From: Actinomycetes bacterium
Lineage (GTDB): Bacteria > Actinomycetota > Actinomycetes > Mycobacteriales > Mycobacteriaceae
Assembly: GCA_022600695.1 (NCBI GenBank)
Contig: JAHZJY010000332.1
Location: 1-9,391, forward strand
Reading direction: 5' to 3'
Length of the DNA stretch: 9,391 nucleotides
The notes under the pieces were generated by a model that was not told the origin of the DNA, did not search any database, and saw only the letters and a list, made by a program, of their open reading frames with translations. Below are positions 1 to 9,354 of the stretch, one piece after another. The translations under genes were made by a program, and so were the position numbers. Position 1 is the first letter of the stretch. Each line of letters starts with the position of its first letter.

Positions 1-1047
<1,047 letters not shown>

Positions 1048-1050
<3 letters not shown>

Positions 1051-1060
1051 CCTGAAGCTT
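1048..1060 (+). promoter_or_regulatory. Candidate leaderless promoter -10 element for uvrC
   Basis: TAGCCT at 1048-1053 fits the mycobacterial -10 consensus TANNNT and ends seven bases before the uvrC GTG at 1061, the spacing expected if transcription starts on the G of GTG. No convincing Shine-Dalgarno is seen just upstream (GAAGCTT only). The first three bases are also the TAG stop of the PH-domain gene. The -35 region is weak, as is common in mycobacteria. This is inference from spacing and motif only. Confidence 0.4.
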
Positions 1061-3049
1061 GTGCCCGATCCCGCGACGTACCGCCCGGCGCCGGGGTCCA
1101 TACCTCTCGAACCGGGTGTCTACCGGTTCTCGGACTCGAACGGCCGGGTGATCTACGTTGGTAAGGCCAAGAGCCTACGCAGCCGCCTGACCTCGTACTT
1201 CGCCGATATCGCGGGTCTGCATCCGCGCACCCGGCAGATGGTCAGCACCGCTGCGAAAGTCGAGTGGACGGTGGTGGCCACCGAGGTCGAGGCGCTGCAG
1301 CTCGAATACAACTGGATCAAGGAATTCGATCCGAGGTTCAATGTCCGTTATCGAGATGACAAGACCTATCCCGTGCTCGCGGTGACGCTCAATGAGGAGT
1401 TCCCGCGGCTTACCGTTTACCGCGGACCCCGTAGGAAGGGCGTGCGGTACTTCGGTCCGTACTCGCATGCCTGGGCCATCCGCGAGACCCTCGACTTGCT
1501 GACCCGGGTCTTTCCGGCCCGAACCTGTTCAGCCGGGGTCTTCAAAAGGCACCGCCAAATCGAGCGGCCCTGCCTGCTCGGCTACATCGACAAGTGCTCC
1601 GCGCCCTGCGTCGGCCGGGTGTCCGCGCAGGAGCACCGAACGATCGTGGCGAACTTCTGCGACTTCCTCTCCGGCAGGACGGACCGCTTCGCCCGGGACC
1701 TGGAACGTCAGATGAATGCCGCGGCCGAACAACTCGACTTCGAGCGCGCGGCCCGACTGCGTGATGACCTCGGTGCTCTCAAGCGGGCGCTGGAGAAGCA
1801 GGCGGTGGTACTGGGCGACGGCACCGACGCCGATGTGGTGGCCTTCGCCGATGACGACCTCGAGGCGGCCGTGCAGGTATTCCACGTTCGCGGTGGCCGG
1901 GTGCGTGGTCAGCGCGGATGGGTCGTGGAGAAACCCGGGGACCCCGGCGAGTCGGACCAGGCGGCTCTGGTCGAGCAGTTCATCACCCAGTTCTACGGCG
2001 AGCAGGCCGAATTGAACGGTGCCGCGGACGAGGCCATCAACCCGGTGCCTCGGGAGGTGCTGGTGCCGGAGTTGCCGGTGAATGTCGACGAGTTGGCGGC
2101 GTGGCTGTCCGGACTTCGCGGCTCCCGGGTCGCGTTGCGCGTGCCCCAACGCGGCGACAAACGCGCATTGGCCGATACCGTGCACCGCAACGCGCTGGAG
2201 GCATTGCACCAGCACAAGCTCAAGCGGGCCGGGGACTTCACGGCGAGATCGGCTGCGCTGCAGAATATCCAAGAGTCCCTCGGGCTGGCCGAGGCCCCGT
2301 TGCGGATGGAATGCATCGATATCAGCCATGTGCAGGGCACAGACGTGGTGGGCTCGCTGGTGGTGTTCGAGGACGGACTGCCGCGCAAATCGGACTACCG
2401 GCACTTCGCCATCCGGGAGGCGGCCGGAGACGGACGCTCTGATGACGTCGCCTCGATCGCGGAGGTGACCCGCCGACGGTTCCTGCGGCACGTTCAGGAT
2501 GGTGGTCTGGCGCAGGAGGAAGGTCCGGGGGAACGGCCGCGCCGCTTCGCCTATCCGCCCAACCTGTACGTGGTCGACGGCGGCGCCCCCCAGGTGAACG
2601 CCGCCAAGGCCGTTCTCGACGAGCTCGATGTGCGTGATGTTGCGGTGATCGGATTGGCCAAACGGTTGGAGGAGGTATGGGTGCCCGGCGAAGCCGATCC
2701 GGTGATCCTGCCGCGCAACAGCGAAGGGCTGTTCATGCTGCAGCGGTTGCGGGACGAGGCGCACCGCTTCGCCATCGCCTATCACCGCAGCAAGCGTTCC
2801 AAGCGGATGACCGCCTCAGCGCTGGACGCGGTGCGTGGGCTCGGCGCGGCACGACGCAAAGCCCTGGTCACCCATTTCGGTTCATTGGCCAGGCTCCGGC
2901 AAGCCAGCCTGGCGGAGATCACCGCGGTGCCGGGCATCGGAGCCGCTACCGCCGCAGCGGTCCTGGCTGCGCTCGGTGCCGGCGCCGAGGGGTCCGGATC
3001 GGATGCACCGGTGGATGTGATGGACGATGATGCGAGGCAGAACCTATGA
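1061..3049 (+). CDS. uvrC: Excinuclease ABC subunit C (UvrC)
   Basis: UvrC makes the 3' and then 5' incisions flanking a lesion held by UvrB in nucleotide excision repair. The 662-residue protein has the full architecture. The N-terminal GIY-YIG nuclease (about 15-95) shows GVY at 19-21, [13 protein letters not shown] at 31-43 and [14 protein letters not shown], with Glu82 in the expected catalytic place. Cysteines 156, 171, 179 and 183 match the four-Cys set reported to bind an iron-sulfur cluster in E. coli UvrC. The UVR UvrB-binding motif is at about 212-247 ([13 protein letters not shown]). The RNase H-like nuclease has Asp420 (CIDISHVQG), Asp506 (VVDGGAPQ) and His568 (DEAHRFA). Tandem HhH motifs (about 587-640) complete it. 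The GTG start gives the [16 protein letters not shown]-terminus shared with M. tuberculosis. It follows the PH-domain gene by 10 bases; that pair is separated by lprH and Rv1419 in H37Rv. Confidence 0.98.
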   Translation: MPDPATYRPAPGSIPLEPGVYRFSDSNGRVIYVGKAKSLRSRLTSYFADIAGLHPRTRQMVSTAAKVEWTVVATEVEALQLEYNWIKEFDPRFNVRYRDDKTYPVLAVTLNEEFPRLTVYRGPRRKGVRYFGPYSHAWAIRETLDLLTRVFPARTCSAGVFKRHRQIERPCLLGYIDKCSAPCVGRVSAQEHRTIVANFCDFLSGRTDRFARDLERQMNAAAEQLDFERAARLRDDLGALKRALEKQAVVLGDGTDADVVAFADDDLEAAVQVFHVRGGRVRGQRGWVVEKPGDPGESDQAALVEQFITQFYGEQAELNGAADEAINPVPREVLVPELPVNVDELAAWLSGLRGSRVALRVPQRGDKRALADTVHRNALEALHQHKLKRAGDFTARSAALQNIQESLGLAEAPLRMECIDISHVQGTDVVGSLVVFEDGLPRKSDYRHFAIREAAGDGRSDDVASIAEVTRRRFLRHVQDGGLAQEEGPGERPRRFAYPPNLYVVDGGAPQVNAAKAVLDELDVRDVAVIGLAKRLEEVWVPGEADPVILPRNSEGLFMLQRLRDEAHRFAIAYHRSKRSKRMTASALDAVRGLGAARRKALVTHFGSLARLRQASLAEITAVPGIGAATAAAVLAALGAGAEGSGSDAPVDVMDDDARQNL

Positions 3050-3066
3050 CGACAGATCCCGCATGA
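3046..3066 (+). other. Candidate hexapeptide leader ORF (MTTDPA) upstream of rapZ
   Basis: An ATG at 3046 overlaps the uvrC stop (ATGA at 3046-3049) and is the only start here with a well-placed Shine-Dalgarno: GAGG at 3034-3037, eight bases upstream. It encodes only MTTDPA before TGA at 3064-3066, which itself overlaps the rapZ ATG at 3063 as ATGA. The arrangement could pass ribosomes from uvrC to rapZ by two successive stop-start overlaps. It could equally be a by-product of local duplication, since the ATG lies in the first of three related repeat units. No conservation evidence is available here. Confidence 0.35.
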
Positions 3067-3089
3067 CAGATCCCCCGATGACAGACCCA
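3046..3089 (+). repeat. Three imperfect tandem repeats containing ATGs at the rapZ start
   Basis: Units begin at 3046 (ATGACGACAGATCCCGC), 3063 (ATGACAGATCCCCCG) and 3078 (ATGACAGACCCAGCT), with spacings of 17 and 15 bases. Unit 1 carries three extra bases (GAC) after ATGAC. Units 2 and 3 are in frame with each other and give MTDPPMTDPA at the RapZ N-terminus. Unit 1 is in another frame. The pattern looks like short duplication with later drift. Confidence 0.65.
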
Positions 3090-4013
3090 GCTACGGCAAC
3101 GGACCGACCGGCCGCCGAGCCGGGTGGTGGGCCTGTCCCCGATGCCGCATCGGATATCGACGTGGTGCTGGTGACCGGACTGTCCGGGGCCGGCCGCGGT
3201 ACCGCTGCCAAGGTTCTGGAGGATTTGGGCTGGTATGTAGCCGACAACCTTCCTCCTGAACTGATTGCCCGGATGGTTGACCTGGGGCTGGCCGCCGGGT
3301 CTCGGATTACCCAGCTTGCGGTCGTCATGGATGTCCGGTCCCGGGGTTTCACCGGTGATCTCGACGCGGTGCGCGACGATCTGGCCACCCGCAACATCGC
3401 CCCGCGGGTGTTGTTCATGGAGGCCTCCGACGAGACCCTGGTGCGGCGCTATGAGAACAATCGCCGCAGTCACCCCCTTCAGGGCAACCAGACCCTGGCT
3501 GAGGGAATCGCCGCCGAGCGGACACTGCTCGCCCCGGTTCGAGCCGGCGCGGATCTGATCATCGACACCTCCACGCTGCCGGTACCGGCTCTGAGGGCGA
3601 GCATTGAGAATGCGTTCGGCAGCGAGACCGTCGCGCAGATCAGCGTCACCGTTGAGTCGTTCGGCTTCAAATACGGCCTGCCGATGGACGCCGATACGGT
3701 GATGGATGTGCGGTTTCTGCCCAACCCGCATTGGGTCGACGAACTGCGCCCGCAGACCGGTCAGTCGCCTGCCGTGCGCGACTACGTCTTGGCCCAGCCC
3801 GGCGCAACACAGTTCCTGCAGACCTACCATCAGCTGTTGATGTTGGTGGCTGACGGATACATCCGGGAAGGTAAGCGGTATATGACGGTGGCGATCGGAT
3901 GCACCGGCGGTAAGCATCGCAGTGTCGCCATAGCCGAGGCGCTTGCCGCACTGCTCGGCGATAACGGCCACCTGTCGGTGCGGGTGCTTCATCGTGATCT
4001 GGGGCGCGAATGA
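3063..4013 (+). CDS. rapZ: RapZ/YvcJ-family nucleotide-binding protein
   Basis: RapZ proteins are P-loop nucleotide-binding proteins. In E. coli RapZ binds small RNAs and directs RNase E to control glmS mRNA, while the actinobacterial target is not settled. From ATG 3063 the product has 316 residues. After a Pro/Thr/Asp-rich disordered N-terminus comes VVLVTGLSGAGRGTAAK (34-50, Walker A with Arg in place of the usual Lys), then VVMDVRS (87-93), ERTLLAPVRAGADLIIDTS (152-170), and the C-terminal GCTGGKHRSVAIAE (279-292) matching the RNA-binding half. M. tuberculosis Rv1421 aligns closely from IDVVLVTGLSG onward. The start is uncertain: in-frame ATGs at 3027, 3030, 3063 and 3078 are possible, and none has a good Shine-Dalgarno. 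I chose 3063 because it overlaps the stop of a short ORF that does have one. It precedes cuvA with an ATGA overlap. Confidence 0.93.
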   Translation: MTDPPMTDPATATDRPAAEPGGGPVPDAASDIDVVLVTGLSGAGRGTAAKVLEDLGWYVADNLPPELIARMVDLGLAAGSRITQLAVVMDVRSRGFTGDLDAVRDDLATRNIAPRVLFMEASDETLVRRYENNRRSHPLQGNQTLAEGIAAERTLLAPVRAGADLIIDTSTLPVPALRASIENAFGSETVAQISVTVESFGFKYGLPMDADTVMDVRFLPNPHWVDELRPQTGQSPAVRDYVLAQPGATQFLQTYHQLLMLVADGYIREGKRYMTVAIGCTGGKHRSVAIAEALAALLGDNGHLSVRVLHRDLGRE

Positions 4014-5011
4014 CCAGCCCCCGAATCGTCGCGCTGGGCGGTGGGCACGGCCTGTACGCGACATTGTCGGCAGCGCGTCGGCTTACGCCCCATGTCACGG
4101 CGGTGGTGACTGTTGCCGACGACGGCGGCTCGTCCGGCCGATTGCGTTCCGAACTCGATATCGTGCCGCCGGGGGACCTGCGGATGGCGCTGGCGGCCTT
4201 GGCGTCGGACAGCCCGCATGGCCGGTTGTGGGCGACCATCATCCAGCACCGGTTCGGCGGCAGTGGCGCGCTGGCCGGCCATCCGATCGGTAACCTACTG
4301 GTGGCGGGGCTCAATGAGGTGCTTGCCGACCCGGTCGCCGCGCTGGACGAACTGGGCCGGATCCTCGGCCTGAAGGGCCGGGTGCTGCCGATGTGCCCGA
4401 TCGCGCTGCAGATCGAGGCCGATGTCTCCGGCCTGGAAACCGACCCCCGGATGAGCCGGGTGATCCGCGGTCAGGTGGCGGTGGCCACCACCCCCGGGAA
4501 GGTGCGCCGGGTGCGGCTGCTTCCCGGCGACCCACCGGCGACCCGCCAGGCCATCGACGCGGTCATGGCTGCGGACCTCGTGGTCCTCGGTCCGGGTTCC
4601 TGGTTCACCAGTGTCATCCCGCACGTACTGGTGCCGGGACTGGCGGCTGCGTTGACATCGACCACGGCCCGCCGCGCTCTGGTGTTGAACCTGGCCGCCG
4701 AACCGGGTGAAACAGCCGGCTTCTCCGCCGAGCGACATCTACATGTGCTGGCCCAGCACGCCCCGGGGTTCAGCGTGCATGACATCATCGTCGACGCGGC
4801 ACGTGTGCCGTCACAGCGTGAGCGTGACCAACTGCGCCGGACGGCGACCCTGTTGGAGGCATCAGTGAGATTTGCTGATGTGTCCCGGGCCGGTACTCCG
4901 TTGCATGACCCGGCAAAGTTGGCCGCGGCGCTGGACGCGGTGCGCTCGGTCGGCATGGAACCGGCAACGACCACCGTGCCGGTCGCCGCACCGAGACGGA
5001 CCGAGAGGTGA
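4010..5011 (+). CDS. cuvA: CuvA/YvcK-family UDP-sugar-binding protein (gluconeogenesis factor family)
   Basis: This 333-residue protein belongs to the YvcK/CofD-like Rossmann family. In Bacillus and mycobacteria these proteins affect cell wall synthesis and growth on particular carbon sources, bind UDP-sugars such as UDP-GlcNAc, and localise to growth zones. M. tuberculosis CuvA (Rv1422) is required for normal virulence and is a Ser/Thr kinase substrate on its C-terminal tail. Visible motifs are VALGGGHGLYATL (7-19), VADDGGSSGRLR (35-46), PPGDLRMAL (53-61), HPIGNLL (91-97) and GPGSWFTSVIPH (194-205). The C-terminal tail (about 313-333) is Thr/Pro/Arg-rich and diverges from the M. tuberculosis tail, so the kinase site cannot be transferred safely, though Thr320-322 are candidates. 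The ATG overlaps the rapZ stop by ATGA; six bases separate its stop from whiA. Confidence 0.95.
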   Translation: MTSPRIVALGGGHGLYATLSAARRLTPHVTAVVTVADDGGSSGRLRSELDIVPPGDLRMALAALASDSPHGRLWATIIQHRFGGSGALAGHPIGNLLVAGLNEVLADPVAALDELGRILGLKGRVLPMCPIALQIEADVSGLETDPRMSRVIRGQVAVATTPGKVRRVRLLPGDPPATRQAIDAVMAADLVVLGPGSWFTSVIPHVLVPGLAAALTSTTARRALVLNLAAEPGETAGFSAERHLHVLAQHAPGFSVHDIIVDAARVPSQRERDQLRRTATLLEASVRFADVSRAGTPLHDPAKLAAALDAVRSVGMEPATTTVPVAAPRRTER

Positions 5012-5017
5012 GAATCT

Positions 5018-6001
5018 GTGGCGATGACCGCTGAGGTGAAGGACGAACTGAGCCGCCTCAACGTCAACTCGGTGAGTGCCAGGCGGGCGGAGGTGGCGTC
5101 GCTCCTCCGGTTCGCCGACGGTCTTCAGATCGTCTCCGGCCGGGTGATGGTCGAGGCGGAGGTTGACCTTGGAAGCACTGCGCGCCGCCTGCGCAGGGAC
5201 ATCTATGACCTCTACGGATACCACGCCGTCGTCCACGCGGTCTCGGCCAGCGGAGTTCGTAAGAACACCCGCTATGTGGTGCGGGTGGTCAAGGACGGTG
5301 AGGCGCTGGCCCGGCAGACCGGTTTGCTGGATCTTCGGGGCCGGCCGGTGCGGGGACTGCCCGCCCAGGTGGTCGGTGGCAACGTCGGTGACTCGGAAGC
5401 GGCCTGGCGGGGCGCATTCCTGGCCCATGGCTCGCTGACCGAGCCCGGACGGTCCTCCGCGCTTGAGGTGAGTTGTCCCGGACCGGAGGCCGCACTGGCA
5501 CTGGTCGGTGCGGCCCGTCGGCTCGGCGTCAGCGCCAAGGCCCGCGAGGTGCGTGGAATCGATCGCGTCGTCGTTCGTGATGGCGAGGCCATCGGCACCC
5601 TGCTCACCCGGATGGGAGCCCAGAACAGCCGGCTGGTCTGGGAAGAACGTCGGATGCGGCGCGAGGTGCGGGCCAGCGCCAACCGGCTCGCCAACTTCGA
5701 CGATGCCAACCTGCGCCGCTCGGCGCGGGCGGCGGTCGCGGCTGCCGCCCGGGTGGAACGTGCGCTGGAGATCCTCGGCGATACGGTGCCCGACCATCTC
5801 TCCGCCGCCGGCCGATTGCGGGTGCAGCACCGCGAGGCCTCGCTGGAGGAACTGGGCAGGCTGGCCGATCCCGTCATGACCAAGGACGCCGTGGCCGGGC
5901 GCATCCGACGGTTGTTGTCAATGGCCGATCGTAAGGCCAAGCAGGACGGTATCGCCGACACCGAATCGGCGGTCACGCCCGATCTTCTCGACGACGCCTG
6001 A
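5018..6001 (+). CDS. whiA: WhiA DNA-binding regulator
   Basis: WhiA is a Gram-positive transcription regulator. In Streptomyces it works with WhiB to drive sporulation septation genes including ftsZ. In mycobacteria its role is less defined, but the gene sits in the same rapZ-cuvA-whiA trio. The 327-residue product has the full family length. The N-terminal LAGLIDADG-homing-endonuclease-like fold includes [13 protein letters not shown] (128-140) and [15 protein letters not shown] (148-162), without an obvious acidic LAGLIDADG catalytic pair. The C-terminal helix-turn-helix lies at about 275-303 ([24 protein letters not shown]). The GTG at 5018 is preferred over ATG 5024 because GAGAGG at 5003-5008 is nine bases upstream and the MAMT N-terminus matches M. 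tuberculosis. Transcription probably ends in the convergent region that follows. Confidence 0.96.
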   Translation: MAMTAEVKDELSRLNVNSVSARRAEVASLLRFADGLQIVSGRVMVEAEVDLGSTARRLRRDIYDLYGYHAVVHAVSASGVRKNTRYVVRVVKDGEALARQTGLLDLRGRPVRGLPAQVVGGNVGDSEAAWRGAFLAHGSLTEPGRSSALEVSCPGPEAALALVGAARRLGVSAKAREVRGIDRVVVRDGEAIGTLLTRMGAQNSRLVWEERRMRREVRASANRLANFDDANLRRSARAAVAAAARVERALEILGDTVPDHLSAAGRLRVQHREASLEELGRLADPVMTKDAVAGRIRRLLSMADRKAKQDGIADTESAVTPDLLDDA

Positions 6002-6009
6002 CCCAACGA

Positions 6010-6045
6010 ACGGGCCTGAACAAACGGACGGGCCTGCACCAAAGG
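6010..6045 (+). repeat. Tandem 18-bp direct repeat, two copies
   Basis: Copies at 6010-6027 (ACGGGCCTGAACAAACGG) and 6028-6045 (ACGGGCCTGCACCAAAGG) match at 15 of 18 positions and abut exactly, in the short space between the convergent 3' ends of whiA and the DUF2236 gene. No function is evident; slippage duplication is the simplest origin. Confidence 0.6.
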
Positions 6046-6047
6046 AA

Positions 6048-6067
6048 TCGGGTGCCCCGGGACCCGA
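6048..6067. terminator. Candidate GC-rich hairpin terminator between convergent genes
   Basis: TCGGGT at 6048-6053 pairs perfectly with ACCCGA at 6062-6067. Two more C-G pairs can form inside past a bulged G, leaving a three-base loop. There is no downstream T tract on either strand, so it would be an I-shaped terminator of the kind proposed for mycobacteria. Its place between whiA (plus) and the DUF2236 gene (minus) would let it serve both directions. Short GC-rich stems arise easily at this base composition. Confidence 0.35.
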
Positions 6068-6088
6068 GACACGTGTGGGGCGCCGAAA

Positions 6089-6994
6089 CTACGGGGCGAC
6101 GATCCCGTCGTCAGGCGCAGGCGGCTGGTTGGCCGACAATGCCCAGCGGATACCGCCGACCATCACGCTGCCGGCCGCCCGGATCGCGGTGGCTTCCAGT
6201 GGCGGCAGGTAGGGCAGCCGCAGCGGCAGCCTGGCCCAGGCGGGCAGCATGGACACGCTGGTCGCAGCCAGTACCCCGTACGGTGCCCGGGCCAACAGCG
6301 GTAACGGGGGAGTCACCAGAAGGAACCGGGCGGCCTCCCGGGCGGATTCGGTGCTGCGCAGTTCGCTGCGGTAGTCGGCGATCCGCGTGCGCAGCTGCGC
6401 CTCGGTGCGGGGCGGATCCTGGACACCGAGCGCGGCGGCCACCCGGGCGGTGTCGGCGACATAGTCGTCCCGACCGCTCTGATCAAGCGGCTTGGGTCCG
6501 TAGCGCTGATAGGCGAGCAGGAAACTGTCCACCTCGGCGATATGCACCCATTCCAGCAGGTGCGGGTCATCGGCGCGGTAGGGCCGGCCGTCGGCCGCGA
6601 TGCCGTGCACCCGGCGGTGGATGCCCCGCACCCGGTCGACCGCCCGCTGGGCATCCTGGGCGGTCCCGAATGTCGTGAACGCCAGGAACGTGCTGGTGCG
6701 CTGCAGCCGCCCCCACGGGTCGCCGCGGTAGTCGGAGTGCTCGGCGACACCGGCCATCGCCAGCGGGTGCAGCGACTGCAGCAACAGTGCGCGCAGGCCC
6801 CCCACGAACATCGACGCGTCGCCGTGCACCAGCCGAATCGGGCGGTCCGCGGCGAACCAGCGTGGTCCCGGTGTGCCGTGAATGCGGGCTCTGTTCCTGG
6901 GGCCCTCGGGTCCGGCAACCATGGCGAACAGTCCCTGGCCGAGGCGTTCCCGCACTCCGGCGAGGTCGACGTCCAGTGGCGACGGTAGCGGCAT
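6089..6994 (-). CDS. DUF2236 / MpaB-family putative haem-dependent oxygenase
   Basis: The 301-residue product on the minus strand carries the hallmarks of the oxygenase MpaB / DUF2236 family, which includes rubber oxygenase Lcp and fungal MpaB, and is strongly expanded in mycobacteria with mostly unknown substrates. The domain runs from about residue 58 (GDASMFVGGLRALLLQSLHP) through MAGVAEHSDYRGDPWGRLQRT. Arg96 and Thr100 form the R-x3-T pair that in Lcp lies near the haem. His126 and His130 in RGIHRRVHG are candidate axial ligands by analogy. Then come Trp149, His151 and a hydrophobic C-terminal part (LLVTPPLPLLARAPYGVL). There is no signal peptide or convincing membrane helix. The ATG at 6994-6992 is supported by a well-spaced -10 motif for a leaderless transcript. 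It is divergent from gap and convergent with whiA, so probably monocistronic. The substrate cannot be inferred. Confidence 0.88.
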   Translation of the reverse strand: MPLPSPLDVDLAGVRERLGQGLFAMVAGPEGPRNRARIHGTPGPRWFAADRPIRLVHGDASMFVGGLRALLLQSLHPLAMAGVAEHSDYRGDPWGRLQRTSTFLAFTTFGTAQDAQRAVDRVRGIHRRVHGIAADGRPYRADDPHLLEWVHIAEVDSFLLAYQRYGPKPLDQSGRDDYVADTARVAAALGVQDPPRTEAQLRTRIADYRSELRSTESAREAARFLLVTPPLPLLARAPYGVLAATSVSMLPAWARLPLRLPYLPPLEATAIRAAGSVMVGGIRWALSANQPPAPDDGIVAP

Positions 6995-7006
6995 CCTTCG
7001 ACGGTA
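6994..7006 (-). promoter_or_regulatory. Candidate leaderless promoter of the DUF2236 gene
   Basis: Read on the minus strand, TACCGT (bases 7006-7001) matches TANNNT and occupies exactly -12 to -7 relative to the A of the ATG at 6994, with CGAAGG between. That is the geometry expected when the mRNA begins at the start codon. The GAAGG directly abutting the ATG is too close to act as a normal Shine-Dalgarno, which favours the leaderless reading. No clear -35 is seen. Confidence 0.5.
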
Positions 7007-7029
7007 CGCGGTTCGCCAGGTTCATCACA

Positions 7030-7045
7030 CGCGGTGCTGACCGCG
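7030..7045. promoter_or_regulatory. 16-bp inverted repeat between divergent promoters, candidate operator
   Basis: CGCGGT (7030-7035) and ACCGCG (7040-7045) are perfect inverted copies separated by GCTG. The site covers the presumed -35/spacer zone of the gap promoter, ends four bases before its -10 candidate, and lies 23 bases upstream of the DUF2236 -10 candidate. It could bind a dimeric regulator or form an RNA hairpin, though it lies upstream of the likely gap transcript. A six-base arm can occur by chance in GC-rich DNA. Confidence 0.35.
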
Positions 7046-7049
7046 CCAC

Positions 7050-7055
7050 TAGGCT
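7050..7055 (+). promoter_or_regulatory. Candidate -10 element of the gap-pgk promoter
   Basis: TAGGCT matches the mycobacterial -10 consensus TANNNT. Transcription would begin near 7061-7063, giving a leader of about 38 bases that contains the strong gap ribosome binding site. No good -35 hexamer is present 16-18 bases upstream. Confidence 0.45.
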
Positions 7056-7087
7056 GACCGTGGCACGAAGGTGTTTTGCACAGACGC

Positions 7088-7094
7088 GAGGAGG
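7088..7094 (+). promoter_or_regulatory. Strong Shine-Dalgarno of gap
   Basis: GAGGAGG lies five bases before the GTG at 7100 and fixes that codon as the start. It is the strongest ribosome binding site in the window, fitting a highly expressed glycolytic gene. Confidence 0.8.
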
Positions 7095-7099
7095 CATAG

Positions 7100-8116
<1,017 letters not shown>

Positions 8117-8130
8117 CGGTAGGGCGACCC

Positions 8131-9354
8131 GTGGCTGTCAAGAGTCTCGCCGACCTGCTCGCCGAGGACGTGCAAGGCCGAGGGGTGCTGGTTCGTTGCG
8201 ACCTCAACGTCCCTCTCGACGAGACCGGCGCTGTCAGCGATGCCGGCCGCATCGATGCGTCGGTGCCCACCCTCAGGGCGCTCTCGGATGCCGGTGCCAA
8301 GGTCGTGGTAGCCGCCCATCTCGGCCGTCCCGGGGGAGGGACCGACCCGAAGCTCTCGCTGGCCCCGGTGGCGGCGGTGCTCGCCGAGCGGTTGGGCCGG
8401 CACGTTCAACTGGCCGGCGACGTGGTCGGCACCGATGCGCTGGCCCGCGCCGAGGGCCTGACCGACGGTGACATCCTGCTGCTGGAGAACATCCGCTTCG
8501 ATCCGCGCGAGACCAGTAAGGACGATGCCGAACGGCGGGAGTTGGCCGGAGCGCTGGCCGAACTCGTCGGCGGCCCGGACGGTTCCGGGGGCGCCTTCGT
8601 CTCCGACGGGTTCGGGGTGGTGCATCGCAAACAGGCTTCGGTGTACGACATCGCAGCGCTGTTGCCGCCCTACACCGGCACGTTGGTCGGGGCCGAGGTC
8701 AAGGTTCTCGAGCAGTTGGCCGCAGCCGGCGAACGGCCCTACGCGGTGGTGCTGGGCGGATCGAAGGTCTCCGACAAACTCGCCGTGATCGAAAATCTGG
8801 CCGGCAAGGCCGACAGCCTGATCATCGGCGGCGGAATGTGCTTCACCTTCCTCGCCGCACAAGGTGCCACGGTGGGTACGTCGCTGCTGCAGGAGGAGAT
8901 GATCGACACCTGTCGACGGTTGCTTGAGGAGTACGGTGACGTCATCCACCTACCCGTGGACATCGTCGCCGCGGCTGAGTTCGCGGCCGACTCGGCAGCC
9001 GAAATCGTTGCTGCCGATGAGATTCCGGCCGACATGATGGGGTTGGACATCGGGCCGGAGTCGGTCAAGCGTTTTACCACTCTGTTGTCCAACGCCCGCA
9101 CCATCTTCTGGAACGGGCCGATGGGGGTGTTCGAGTTCCCGGCGTTCGCCTCGGGTACCAAAGGGGTCGCCGAGGCCATCATCGCTGCCACCGCGAAGGG
9201 TGCCTTCAGCGTCGTCGGCGGTGGAGATTCGGCGGCCGCGGTGCGCCGACTCGGCCTGGCCGAGGACGGGTTCTCCCACATTTCCACCGGGGGCGGGGCG
9301 TCCCTGGAATATCTTGAGGGCAAAACCCTCCCAGGTATCGACATCCTGGGCTGA
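8131..9354 (+). CDS. pgk: Phosphoglycerate kinase
   Basis: Pgk transfers phosphate from 1,3-bisphosphoglycerate to ADP, the ATP-yielding step directly after Gap. The 407-residue monomer shows the substrate motif [10 protein letters not shown] (21-30), HLGRPGG (63-69), LLLENIRF (116-123), [16 protein letters not shown] (158-173), the hinge and nucleotide region [10 protein letters not shown] (207-216), [11 protein letters not shown] (231-241), [10 protein letters not shown] (326-335), [11 protein letters not shown] (361-371) and [13 protein letters not shown] (385-397). The GTG at 8131 is chosen because it lies just after the gap stop, has AGGG at 8121-8124 six bases upstream, and gives an N-terminus like that of M. 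tuberculosis. The in-frame upstream ATG at 8059 lies within gap and is unlikely. Residue 23 is Cys in RCDLNVP where many homologues have Val or Ser. A tpiA gene would be expected next but lies beyond the window. Confidence 0.98.
   Translation: MAVKSLADLLAEDVQGRGVLVRCDLNVPLDETGAVSDAGRIDASVPTLRALSDAGAKVVVAAHLGRPGGGTDPKLSLAPVAAVLAERLGRHVQLAGDVVGTDALARAEGLTDGDILLLENIRFDPRETSKDDAERRELAGALAELVGGPDGSGGAFVSDGFGVVHRKQASVYDIAALLPPYTGTLVGAEVKVLEQLAAAGERPYAVVLGGSKVSDKLAVIENLAGKADSLIIGGGMCFTFLAAQGATVGTSLLQEEMIDTCRRLLEEYGDVIHLPVDIVAAAEFAADSAAEIVAADEIPADMMGLDIGPESVKRFTTLLSNARTIFWNGPMGVFEFPAFASGTKGVAEAIIAATAKGAFSVVGGGDSAAAVRRLGLAEDGFSHISTGGGASLEYLEGKTLPGIDILG

Noticed and set aside
1529..2785. Long open frame (418 codons) on the minus strand inside uvrC
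   Set aside because: Antisense frame of a high-GC gene; its translation has no recognisable domain and is rich in H, R, G and Q, while the plus strand encodes an unmistakable UvrC.
2946..4064. Minus-strand open frame of 372 codons across the uvrC-rapZ-cuvA junctions
   Set aside because: It spans three real genes antisense and shows no motif; low GC-driven stop density explains it.
4862..5830. Minus-strand open frame of 322 codons opposite whiA
   Set aside because: Shadow of whiA, which matches its family end to end on the plus strand.
6069..6076. ACACGTGT palindrome as a regulator site
   Set aside because: An isolated 8-bp palindrome between gene 3' ends, not near any promoter; chance is a sufficient explanation.
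6052..6678. Plus-strand open frame of 208 codons opposite the DUF2236 gene
   Set aside because: The translation is a Pro/Arg/Gly/Ala-rich shadow without domains; the minus strand carries the conserved family motifs.
9316..9330. GAGGG-CAAAA-CCCTC inverted repeat near the pgk 3' end, as a terminator
   Set aside because: It lies inside the conserved EGKTLPG coding segment, the stem is only five pairs, and no T tract follows.
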